From contig CM048746.1 of NCBI GenBank assembly GCA_026315105.1, positions 141,094,730-141,158,729 of the forward strand: 64,000 nt of DNA, given 5' to 3'. Positions 1-9,587 of the stretch are shown here, piece after piece (position 1 is the stretch's first letter; the number at the start of each line of letters is the position of its first letter). The notes under the pieces were generated by a model. That model was given only the letters and a program-made list of their open reading frames with translations. It was not told where the DNA came from and made no database searches. Source of the DNA: Locusta migratoria. Taxonomy: Eukaryota > Arthropoda > Insecta > Orthoptera > Acrididae. The position numbers and the translations under genes were made by a program.

Positions 1-593
1 GTGGGGTACAGTATCAAAACCCTTCCGGAAATCCAGAAATATGGAATCGATTTGAGATCCCTTGTCGATGGCACGTAACACTTCATGTGAATAAAGGGCA
101 TGCTGTGTTTCGCAAGATCGATACTTTCTGAATCCGTGTTGACTATTGGTTAATAGGTCGTTTTCTTCGAGGTAGTTCATAATATTCGAACAAAGTATAT
201 GTTCCAAAATACTCCTGCAAATCGACGTCAATGAGATAGGCCTGTAATTTTGGGGATCACTGCTATTGCCTTTCTTGAATATTGGAGTAACTTGGGCAAT
301 TTTCCAGTCTTTGGCTACAGATGTTCAAAATGTATGTAAAGCTTATGGGATTTAACTACGGGGTCATCAGTCCCTAAACATACGAACTACTTATGAACTA
401 CTTACGAACTAGGACGGCACAAATATCCATGCCCGAGGGGGGATTCGAACCCCCGACAGTAGTGGCCGTGCAAACCGTGACTGAAGCGCCTCAGTCCCCT
501 CGGCCAACGCGGCCGGCTGGGTACAGATCTTTCGCTGAGTGATCGGTTGTAAATTATAGCTAAGTACGGAGCAATTGCATCAGCATACTGTGA
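1..593 (-). mobile_element. LINE reverse-transcriptase fragment (CR1/jockey-like), 5'-truncated
   Basis: Read on the minus strand this is the front of a non-LTR retrotransposon reverse transcriptase. It starts at YADAIAPYLAIIYNRSLSER, then has DPQNYRPISLTS, a GFRKY block and, near position 1, DFRKGFDTVP, the usual order of RT palm/finger blocks. It is nearly identical to the copy at 39505-40935. The window edge cuts the catalytic FADD region and 3' end. It is split by a SINE at 323-517, and homology stops near 593, within a few bases of where the 40935 copy stops. No intact reading frame; a dead fragment. The CR1 versus jockey assignment is inference. Confidence 0.85.
323..517 (-). mobile_element. 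tRNA-derived SINE, main family, full length
   Basis: Minus-strand insertion in the LINE. The 5' tRNA-like head lies at the right (GCCGGC... with an A-box-like TGGCCGAG and a B-box GGTTCGAATCC). The tail at the left carries the shared body (GTCCTTAG, GTTTGTAAG, AGGGACTGATGACCCC). Target duplication TGGSTACAGAT at 312-322 and 518-528 (one mismatch). Removing it restores the LINE frame. Confidence 0.92.
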
Positions 594-599
594 GTTGCA

Positions 600-1353
600 G
601 ACATTCAACATGGCAGACCTCAGATGTAACTTACTTCACCTACGTTTCAAGGTATCGAACCATGCAGGAAGAACCGTATTAGTACATGGTGTTGCCTCGT
701 TTATTCTAGCGTCCATTTGCTCATACAGTTGGCGATTACTGTCTTGACACAAATTATTCCACATCTGCTGCACCTCTACACGTAGATTTCGATGGTCGTG
801 CGTCATATCCCATACTTTCTCGATTGCAGAAAAGTTCGTGCTGGCCAGAGACGTATTTGTACGTCTTTCAGAACATGTTGAGTTTCGAGCGCAGTGTATG
901 GGTAAGCTTTACCTTTTTTGAACAACATATCACCTTACTGGTCCCAGACTGATAAACTGATGGGTCTCTCAACATTCTGCACGTAGCAAGCGTTGGTCTG
1001 CATTTCTCTCACAAACAGGAAAGATATCGCACACCAGACGATAAAGCAAGTGGTGTGTCTTGGACGAATGTACTTTACGAGACAGTAGTCGCCAGGTATC
1101 CGTCGTACACACAATCGGCAATCACTTGCGTGCAGTCAGAATCTAATCCCATCGCTGAAGACCATGGCCCGCCATTCCCTCTTCCAATTGATCCTCTGAC
1201 GGCAACAGTCGAGGCGTGCACGTCGATCCTGCGGCTTGACTGGAGGTTGGACTAGAGTGTTTGCGTGTCCGCAGTCCCAATGCTAATAAGCGGTTGGCAA
1301 CAGTTGGTGTTGACGCTCAGGCTCAAAAATCCTCCTTTCTGTGGTGCTGTAGC
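600..1353 (-). pseudogene. Tc1-like transposase, C-terminal two thirds (older element)
   Basis: Minus-strand translation with several frame changes recovers a Tc1-family DDE transposase: WRAMVFSDGIRF around 1110-1150 (first catalytic Asp in FSD), LCVRRIPGD, a block resembling the RPRHT motif, then a PWPAR..F.AIEKVWDM segment near 810-870 (third catalytic region) and a C-terminal helix block ending MDARINEAT. The N-terminal part lies at 2667-2825, on the other side of a younger Tc1 (1354-2666). Stops and frameshifts make it non-functional. It differs clearly in sequence from the younger Tc1 family. Terminal repeats were not identified. Confidence 0.72.
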
Positions 1354-2666
1354 TACACTACTGGCCATTAAAATTGCTACACCAAGAAGAAATGCAGTTG
1401 ACAAACGGGTATTCACTAGACGTATTATACTACAACTGACGTGTGACTACATTTTCATGCAGTTTGGGTGCATTGATCTTGAGAAATCAGTACCCAGAAC
1501 AACCACCTTGATACGCCTGGGCAAACACAGCTTGGATGGCGTGTACAGGTGCAGCTTCAACACGATACCACAGTTCAAGAGTAGTGACTGGCATATTGTG
1601 ACAAGCCCGTTGCTCGGTCACCATTGACCAGACTTTTCAACTGGTGAGAGATCTGGAGAATGTGCTGGCCAGGGCAGCAGTCGAACATTTTTCGTATCCA
1701 GAAAGGCCCGTACAGGACCTGCAACACGCGGTCCTGCATTATCCTGCTGAAATGTAGGGTTTCGCAGCAATCGAATGAAGGGTAAAGCCACGGGTCGTAA
1801 TACATCTGAAATGTAACGGCCACTGTTCAAAGCGCCGTCGATGCGAACAAGAGGTGACCGAGTCGTGTAACCAATGGCACCCCGTACCCTAACATCGAGT
1901 GATACGCCAGTATGGCGATAACGAATACACGCTTCCAATGTGCGTTCACAGAAACTGGATTCATCCGAAAAAATGACGTTTTGCCATTTGTGTACCCAGG
2001 TTCGTCGTTGCGTACACCATCGCAGGCGCTCCTGTCTGTGATGCAGCGTCAAGGGTAACTGCAGCCATGGTCTCCGAGGTGATAGTCCATGATGCTGCAA
2101 ACGTGGTTGTTCGTACAGATGGTAGTTGTCTTGCAAACGTCCCCATCTGCTGACTCAGGGATCGAGACGTGGCTACACGTTACAGTCATGCGAATAAGAT
2201 GCCTTTCATCTCGACTGCTAGTGGTACGAGGCCGCTGGGAACCAGCAAGGCGTGCCGTATTGTCCTCCTGAACCCACCGATTCCCCGATTCCATATTCTG
2301 CTAACACTCATAGTATCCCAACCAACGCGAGCAGCAATGTAGGGATACGATAAACCGCAGTCGCGATAGGCTACAATCCGACCTTTATCAAAGTCGGAAA
2401 CGTGATGCTCCGCATTTCTCCTCCTTGAAGGAGGCCTTACAACAACGTTTCACCAGGCAACGTCGGTCAACTGCTGTTTGTGTATGAGAAATCGGTTGGA
2501 ACCTTTCCTCGAGTCAGCACGTTGTAGGTATCGCCACCGGCACCAACCTTGTTGAATGCTCTGAAAAGCTAATCATTTGCTGTGATCAGCATCTTTTTCC
2601 TGTCGGTTAAATTTCGCGTCTGTAGCACGTCATCTTGGTGTAGCAGTTTTATGGGCCAGGAGTGTA
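1354..2666 (-). mobile_element. Tc1-family DNA transposon, complete ends, decayed transposase
   Basis: The termini are inverted copies of CACTACTGGCCATTAAAATT and flanked by TA (1354-1355 and 2665-2666), as expected for Tc1/mariner. The minus-strand transposase has an HTH region (about 2300-2050, frames broken) and a DDE domain (2136-1618): FSDESS, QQDNAGPR and SPDLSPVE. The second Asp and the final Glu are separated by 34 residues (DD34E). Relative to the copy at 34401 it lacks about 15 residues just after FSDESSFC, an in-frame deletion between the first two catalytic residues. It sits inside an older Tc1-like element. Confidence 0.9.
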
Positions 2667-2825
2667 TATGATTTGCCGCAGCTGTTCTTATAATACGACG
2701 ATCGTGGCGGCCGTCTGTACTGCGTGAACGTCCATAACCTCCTCTGCCTGAAATTGTTCACGAGACCATTGCAACCAGTATCGTTACGCCACTGATGCAG
2801 TAAGTCCGTCTCGGAAGCCACTGTT
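2667..2825 (-). pseudogene. Tc1-like transposase, N-terminal fragment of the split older element
   Basis: Minus-strand translation in two frames gives HQWRNDTGCNGLVNNF and then GRGGYGRSRSTDGRHDRRI, the end of a Tc1 DNA-binding domain followed by the typical GRPR-type hinge. It continues across the Tc1 insertion into 600-1353. The start codon and upstream terminal repeat are not recognisable. Confidence 0.6.
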
Positions 2826-3224
2826 TGTAATTTTCAACCTCGCTCAGTTGACTGAAGGAAGCACGAGTAGGCCACCATGGCATGGCGATGTTTGCTTAAC
2901 ACATTGATATGACATTGTGCCTTATGGTTGTAAAATTCCCTATTAAAGGGTACTCACATATGGAACCCTGACAGCTATATGTCTGTTTAGGACCGCATTG
3001 GAACCATTATTAATATGTCTACTATCAACCAGTTGGCTTCTGTCATCATCTCATCAAAATCGACTTTCCAGGCGTAAATATTATTTTTCCGGTATGTACT
3101 TCTAGATACTTACATTTTAACTTAAAAGAATATTTCATGTCTTCACAAATTACTTTTCTCCATTGGTATTCTGTATTTTTATCTTCTCTACTCCAGACTT
3201 CATGAATCATTTAATTCGATTAAC
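2826..3224. other. unassigned AT-rich stretch
   Basis: No coding potential, terminal repeat or SINE recognised. It may hold the 5' flank of the older Tc1-like element on one side and the start of the LINE at about 3225 on the other. Confidence 0.4.
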
Positions 3225-3347
3225 TCAATGCAGGAAGCTTATAATAAGTTCCACAACGAAACCCTGCCACGTAATACGCTAGAGAATCCTAAGAAATTCT
3301 GGCCTTATGTAAAGTATAACAGCGGTAAACATATCCAATATCTTCAC

Positions 3348-3842
3348 TGTTGTCACATCATCACCTTTTGTTGTTTCCTTCGTCGCTCTCTACTTGTTAA
3401 TAAAGGTATTGGCGCAGGATCCTTTGACATCTAAAACATTGATATAGTTAGTATTAAAAAATATTTATTGACTGAAATTTACAATACTTAACTTTAGAAC
3501 ATATGTCTATTTCTTCTCTCTTCTTGCTTCTCGCGGTGTCTTCCGTATGATGCTAGCTGCGCTGAAACCTAGTTACGGTTAAGTTCGTATCTTCGTTCTG
3601 ACTTAGTACTGTCCTATTTCTGACTTCGTACCTGCCTAGTAACTGTCGGGTTCTCACAAGTAACTGACGGTCTGTCCAGACACATGTCGGCCTAGATATA
3701 GTAGCTTGTAGAGGGCGCGCATCTTCGGTTACTTCCTCCAAGATGCGCGGCGCCTGCTTGCGATTGGCTTTCGGTCGATCACTGCCTTCTCCACGATCGT
3801 TCTCTTACGTCTGGCGAGTGACGCTAACGTTACGCCACAACA
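3348..3842 (-). mobile_element. solo LTR inserted in the LINE
   Basis: 495-bp unit starting TGTTGT and ending ACAACA, flanked by a perfect 5-bp duplication TTCAC (3343-3347 and 3843-3847). Joining the flanks restores LINE coding (ISSLRDSNGDATDA). No internal retroviral-type genes are present, so this is most simply an LTR-LTR recombination product. A minus-strand AATAAA lies near 3455-3460, favouring minus orientation. It resembles the other LTRs of the window only loosely (shared gagggcgc-type block). Confidence 0.82.
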
Positions 3843-4203
3843 TTCACTACGTGATAGTAACGGTGATGCTACTGATGCCATTTCTACCAGAGCAGAATTG
3901 CTTAACACAGGCTTCCGAAATTGCTTCACGAAAGAAGACGAAGACGAAGAATTCGCATCAAGTACAGCTGCCAACATGCGCGATTTAGAAGTTGATACCC
4001 CTGGTGTGTTAAAGTAACTTAAATCACTTAACAAAAGTAAGTCTCCCGGTCCCGATTGTATACCAGTTAGTTTCCTTTTAGAGTATGCTGATGCAATAGT
4101 CCCATACCTAACCATCATATACAACCGCTCCCTCAGCGAACGTTCCGTACCAAAAGACTGGAAAGTTGCACAGCTTACACCAATATTCAAGAAAGGCATA
4201 GGA

Positions 4204-4451
4204 GTGATCCGCAGAATTACAGGCCTATATCATTGACGTTCGTTTGTAGCAGAATTTTAGAACATATACTTTCCACAATTATTATGTTCAAATTGTTCAA
4301 ATGTTTCTAGAGCTTATGGGTCTTAATGTGATCCGCAAAATTACAGGCCTATATCACTGACGTTCGTTTGTAGCAGGATTGTAGAACATGTGCTTTCCAC
4401 AGATATTATGTTCAAATTGTTCAAATGTTTGTAGAGCTTATGGGACTTAAC
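4204..4451 (+). repeat. 124-bp tandem duplication across a LINE/SINE junction
   Basis: Two units, 4204-4327 and 4328-4451, each hold LINE sequence (GTGATCCGCARAATTACAGG onward) followed by the outer tail of the SINE. The duplication therefore post-dates the SINE insertion. The units differ at scattered bases, so it is not recent. Confidence 0.85.
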
Positions 4452-4614
4452 TTCGGGGTCATCAGTCCCTAAACTTACAAACTACTTATGAACTAGCTTA
4501 TACTAAGGACGGCACAAATATCCATGTCCGAGGGGGATTCGAACCCCTGACCGTAGTGGCCGTGCAGACTGTGACTGGTGCGCCGCAGAGCGCTCGGCTA
4601 CCACGGTCGGCCAA
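4411..4614 (-). mobile_element. tRNA-derived SINE, main family
   Basis: Head at the right with GGTTCGAATCC on the minus strand. Target duplication ATATTATG at 4403-4410 and 4615-4622. The left end of the SINE is also present in the first unit of the tandem duplication. Confidence 0.9.
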
Positions 4615-5443
4615 ATATTATGAACTACCTCGAAGAGAACGACCTATTGACCCATAGTCATCACGGATTCAGAAAGTATCATTCTTGTGAAACACAGCTA
4701 ACCTTTTACTCACTTGATATGATGAGTGCTATCGACAAGGGAGGTCAAATAGATCAGTATTCCTAGATTTCCGAAAGGCTTTCGACACTGTACCTCACAA
4801 GCGTCTTCTAATCAAACCGCGCGCCTATGGAATATCACCACAATTGTGCGATTGGATCCGCGATTTCCTGTCAGAAAGGACACAGTACATTGTAATTGAC
4901 CGAGAGTCATCGAGTAGATCTGAAGTGATATCTGGCGTTCCCCAGGGAACTGTTATAGGGCCCTACTCTTCCTTATTTTTATAAATGATTTAGTGGACAA
5001 TGTGAGTTGTTCCTTTGGATTGTTCGCGGATTATGCTGTAAATTATCGCTTAGTAAATTCACCGGAAGATCAAAAGCAACTGCAAAATGATTTAGATAAG
5101 CTATCTGCATGGTGAAAAAATGGCAATTGAGCCTTAATAATGAGAAGTATAAAGTCATCCATATGACCACTAAAAGAAGCCCGTTAAACTTCATTTACAC
5201 TATAAATCAGTCAAAACTACAGGCCACAAATTCAGTTAAGTACCTAAGAGTAAAAATTACAAACAACTTAAATTAGAAAGAAAACACAGAAGATATTGTA
5301 GGGAAAACTTACTAAAGACTACGTTTCGTTTGCAGAACACTTAGAAGATGCAACAGCTCTACTTAAGAATCTGCCTACACCACACTTGTGCGTCCTATTT
5401 TGGGGTATTGTTGCGCATTGTGGGATCCCCACGAAGTGGGATT

Positions 5444-5650
5444 GATTAAAATTCAAATTCAAATGTTTGTAGAGCTTATGGGACTGAACTACGGGGTCAT
5501 CAGTCCCTAAACTTACAAACTACTTACGAACTAGCTTCGACTAAGGACGGCTCAAATATCCATGCCCGAGGGGGGTTTCGAACCCCCGACCGTAGTGGCC
5601 GTACAGACCGTGACTGGAGCGCCTCAGTCCCCTCGGCCACCGCGGCCGGC
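5444..5650 (-). mobile_element. tRNA-derived SINE, main family
   Basis: Full-length minus copy. Perfect 11-bp duplication GAAGTGGGATT at 5433-5443 and 5651-5661, splitting the conserved WDPHEVGL block of the LINE. Confidence 0.93.
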
Positions 5651-6045
5651 GAAGTGGGATTAACAGACGATTTAGAGAAAGTTCATAAAAGGGCAGCTCG
5701 TTTTGTATTATCGCGATATAGAGGAAAGAGTGTTACGGAAATGATGCACGAGCTGGGGTGGAAATCATTAAAAGAAACGCTTTCCTCGTTATGACGAAAT
5801 CTGTTTACGTAATTTCTTTCACCAACTTTCTCATCCGAATGGGAACAGATTTTGTTAGCACCCACCTGCATAGGAAGACATGATCATTAAAACAAATCAG
5901 AACGAAAACGGAAAGATTTAGGTGTTCCTTTTTTCCACGATATATTAGAGAATGGAACTGTAGAGAAACACCATAAAAGCGTTCGATGAACCCTCTGCCA
6001 TGCACTTCAATGTGACTCCCAGAGTATTTATGTAGATGTAAATCC

Positions 6046-8842
6046 ACTAGTTTTATTCTCTATAATTTAGCCCTGCTACCTTCATAACTTTGATATGAAT
6101 ATAATTTTCTAAGTAAGTTACATGATACAAAACGAATAAACAAATCATTTATAAGTTCAGTTACAGAAAACCTGACTATGGTCGTATAGGCGAAATCGGA
6201 CCATGTTTAGCAATACATATTGAAAGGACGTCATATGGTTCAAACTGCATTATGTAATTAAAAGACAAGTAGGATGCTGCAGACCCAAAAATTACAAGAT
6301 GCATCACACCAAATAGTATTACAGATGGAAATCTGAAAGAGAGAAGAATAGTAATAGCAATAGCGCCTAGTGCATCATTGTAGAATATTAAATGCAGCAC
6401 GAAGTAGTTTTTCCGTGAAGCGCCTGGAGAACAAAGTAATCACATAATGTCTATATATGTCAGTTGCCATAAAGGCACAGCCCAAAGTTACGCATATCTC
6501 TCCTGTTTCTTCAAAGGAAACGGAACAAGTTTTCCCTCATTTTTAATTCCGAGCGAAAACAATGGAATGACGGCTGCTGTAACGGGGAAAAAAGTACAAA
6601 GCTACCGAAATACTTTGGAGTCCTGCCGGCCGGCATTGTTATTCTCTGTGACAAAGCGCGCTCGAATATTTGCGAACTGCTAATGGATCAACATCGAGCA
6701 CTCGAATGGAGGTTTGAGCACCCACACAACAGATCCGACCTTTAAACTGAGCGTTCTCCGCATGTGTGGCGATCAAATGGACATCGTTTGGAATCGTACT
6801 GGGATTTGCGCGTTTCGATACATTGGTAATTCCACCTGAAGTTCAAAAATCTCTTATAATTGTTGTTTTTCCTCCACGACGACCGGGCCAATCTTGGCTA
6901 ATGTTCACAAAGATAACTTTCGAGCCAAAAATTTTAAAGTTGTTGACAGACGATCTAATTTGCTCTATAGTAGCTTAAGATGAATATGTCCTGAATTTAT
7001 AAAGTAAAATATTCGAAGGTTTTAATCATATTCATGTTTGTATTTTTTATAAAGGAAAAGAATTTCCGGTATCAGATCGCGATTTTCATTTTTTGTCAAT
7101 ATGAATGAAACAACTTTCGCAAGATCAAGGGATTTTAGATCTGATGATGGCAGTTTCCGAAAAGGCGTAAAGGCGTTTTTATAATATTAATTTATTTGAC
7201 ATATTTAAATTTATGAAATTATTGTTAAATATTATATAAGTCTGTACTGAATCTGGATGGCAGTTATTACGCTTGACAATATCAATTAAAGTACTAGAAA
7301 AAATTAATAACGGGACATATGTCAAGTGGGCCAGTGTGCCCCTACCTCGAGGTTAGTTGGACCAGAGGCTGGGGCACATTTCTCCATGTAGTTGTTTGTA
7401 AGTATAACTAAGAAATCAAAATAAAACTAACAGTTATCAAGAAATATAATGTACATAATATCAAGTTTAATATTGAGTTAAATTCTTAATATTGAGGACT
7501 ATGATAACGGTTGAACTTAAGAAGATTTATAGTGTCTTAATACAAATCAGTCAACTTTAATCAATGTCGAGCTCCAAAGGAACAGCACAGGTTTAACACT
7601 CATAAAATAGTTCATGTAATTCATTTTTCACGCGTGTCTGATGAACCCAACACTTACAGTTCGTGAAATGAATTCCTTGTTCTGCAGTTGACTAAAGGCA
7701 CTGTGGATCTGCCTCATCGTCATCATTATCACCATCTTTCCTTTTTTAAGAAGGTTTTTCTAGCCTGTGATCTAATTTTTCTTCAGTATTTCTTTTCAAT
7801 GCTTTGGTCCAGTGGGAAGGGTTGCAATTCAATTTCTGTTTCCTAAGTTTCAATTACCTGTGAAAACTGACATGAGGTCTCTCTGTACTTACCACAGTAC
7901 TTCCAGTACGATTTTCTTGGAATCCCACAGTATTAGCTAACAGTCCTCACAGAACTTTCTTTTTCTTTCACTTCTAAAACTGCTCTTAGCATCGTATCTT
8001 CGGAAATCATTCCCCTTTCATTCTTTTATAATTTCTGATCCTTTTTATGATGCTACAAATAAAACAAAGGTTTAAACCAGAGCCGTAACATATGTTTTGA
8101 AAACAAGGAGATGAACGAGATTCTGACTTCTCAGGTCACTATTTAAGATTAAAATAAAATTTACTGGTTGGCGTTTTTTCTTATCTCGTGAATGTGACGA
8201 TTTTTTGACCTCTGAAACGTATGAAAATATGTTTAACTTCGACAATTATGTTAATAATTTAATAAACTCGAAGAATTATACACGTTGTTATCATTAAAAG
8301 TAACAAACGTTTCATCGAGTTTAAAGAAGCACAGCTTCTATAGAACGTGACGGGTTGTCTCGGCTGGCCATCGTGCCCCGTCCTCTCTGGGCCATCCTGC
8401 CTCATTGCCATCTTTACAATAAATCCTGTTCTTTAGGAAACTCACTGAAGCAATTAAGTCTGTATGCCATATAGAAATAATCCCGTTGGGCCTAAAGCAA
8501 TCAGAAGTTAAATAACACACATTAACTGACGAGTAGAATTTTACTGAAACACGTATAGAAACTATTAAGGACTACAACTTGTCCAAAACATCTCCGCCTG
8601 CGATATTGGCCCTGTGTAAGGAGAGGGGCAGTGCTACCTACTTTCTGACTGATTCCTGCTACTGTATGAACTAACTCGACTGGGCCATCCTGCCCCTATG
8701 GCCAACGTGCCCTGGTCTCCCCTAATAAATAAAGACTGTTTTAGCGAAGTAGATGGTTAAGCGGAGATGAACCTCCTGTAGCTGTAGGTGTACGAAGTAT
8801 GCAGCAGACCTTTGCTACTAGGAAGCAGTAGAAAAGTCTATT
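6046..8842. other. unassigned, mostly AT-rich, 2.8 kb
   Basis: No protein family, SINE or terminal repeat recognised on either strand. Short reading frames (for example 6447-6683 and 6766-6978) have no recognisable motif and AT-biased composition. A GGCCATCCTGCC-type phrase recurs near 7326, 8362, 8390, 8681 and 8698, which may mark an unrecognised repeat. Confidence 0.4.
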
Positions 8843-9587
8843 AGGAAGAAGAAGGTTCTACTGTTAGGCAGTTCTCATGGCAGAGGTATTGGCCAACAGT
8901 GACAAGAAGTATTTGTGAGTGAGCACGTCACCAGCCTAGTGAATCCCAGTGCATGGTTAGCTCAGGTTACTTGTAACTTAGGGGACTTATGTAGGAATTT
9001 CTCAAAAGAGGATCAGGTACTGATAGTGGGTAGAGCCGGGAATAGCCTTGATAGGGACGGGGAGTGTGATATAGAAGGTGACCCGGAAAAGATAGCAACT
9101 CACACTGGTGGCACAAATGTGCAATTCGTGCAGCTGTTTCAGCGTCATGATGGGCCTCGCGTTAATAGAGCTGTCAGACGTATTAACATGAGGCTTGAGG
9201 AGGCGCTGATGATGGAGGGCATGGAGAACATTGAAGTGGTGCCGGTTGAGACTATACAAAGGTCGGACTTCAATAGGCACGGTCTGCAAATGTTCAAATG
9301 TTTGTTAAGTTTAAGGGACTTAACTACAGGGTCATCAGTCCCTAAACTTACAAATTACTTATGAACTACCTACAACTGAGGACGGCACAAATATCCATTT
9401 CCGAGGGGGGATTCGAACCCCCGAGCGTAGTGGCCGTGCAGACCGTGACTGAAGCGCCTCAGCCCCCTCGGCCACCGCGGCCGGCCACAGTCTGCACATC
9501 AATAGGTATGGGAAGAGGAGGTTGCGAAAGCTCAAAGATGATAGTGTAGTAGAGGATGGGGGTGTAACTCGTGGAAAATTCCTGTAG
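8843..9587 (+). pseudogene. retroelement ORF1-like SGNH/GDSL hydrolase domain, SINE-interrupted
   Basis: One plus-strand frame reads RKKKVLLLGSSHGRGIGQQ, a TGA stop at about 8900, then continues to 9288 (KEDQVLIVGRAGNSLDRDGE, RRINMRLEEALMMEG). After removal of the SINE (9289-9485) it runs NRHGLHINRYGKRRLRKLK to a stop at 9585-9587. The block order (LLG.SHGR with the nucleophile position, VLIVGRAGNS, and a final HGLHINRYG with the catalytic-type His) matches SGNH hydrolases carried as ORF1 domains in CR1-group LINEs. No RT follows nearby, so the parent element is unknown. One in-frame stop plus the SINE make it a pseudogene. Confidence 0.62.
9289..9485 (-). mobile_element. tRNA-derived SINE, main family
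   Basis: Full-length minus copy. 11-bp duplication CACRGTCTGCA at 9278-9288 and 9486-9496 (one mismatch), splitting the final HGLHINRYG motif of the SGNH-like frame. Confidence 0.93.

Larger units (their letters stand above)
3225..6045 (+). mobile_element. LINE (CR1/jockey-like), long copy with four later disruptions
   Basis: Plus-strand remnants run in order: linker LENPKKFWPYVKYNSGK (3283-3335), RAELLNTGF and KSKSPGPDCIPVSFL (3890-4080), RT blocks YADAIVPYL and NRSLSERSVPKDWK (4085-4165), GFRKYHSCETQL (4668-4700), DFRKAFDTVPHKR (4770-4805), SGVPQG (4930-4950), a damaged catalytic box (LFADYAV), then the C-terminal QRRAARFVLSRY-like segment (5690-5720). It ends in ATGTAG repeats (about 6033-6043). 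It is interrupted by a solo LTR, a 124-bp tandem duplication and two SINEs. Many frameshifts. The most 5'-complete copy of this LINE in the window. Confidence 0.85.

Noticed and set aside
420..520. tRNA gene-like B-box and TGGCCGAG box on the minus strand, repeated about 18 times in the window
   Set aside because: Always part of the ~200-bp SINE with a common tail and target duplications; no complete cloverleaf, so not tRNA genes.
3729..4199. 156-residue minus-strand frame
   Set aside because: Antisense to the LINE coding strand and crossing an LTR boundary; a shadow frame.
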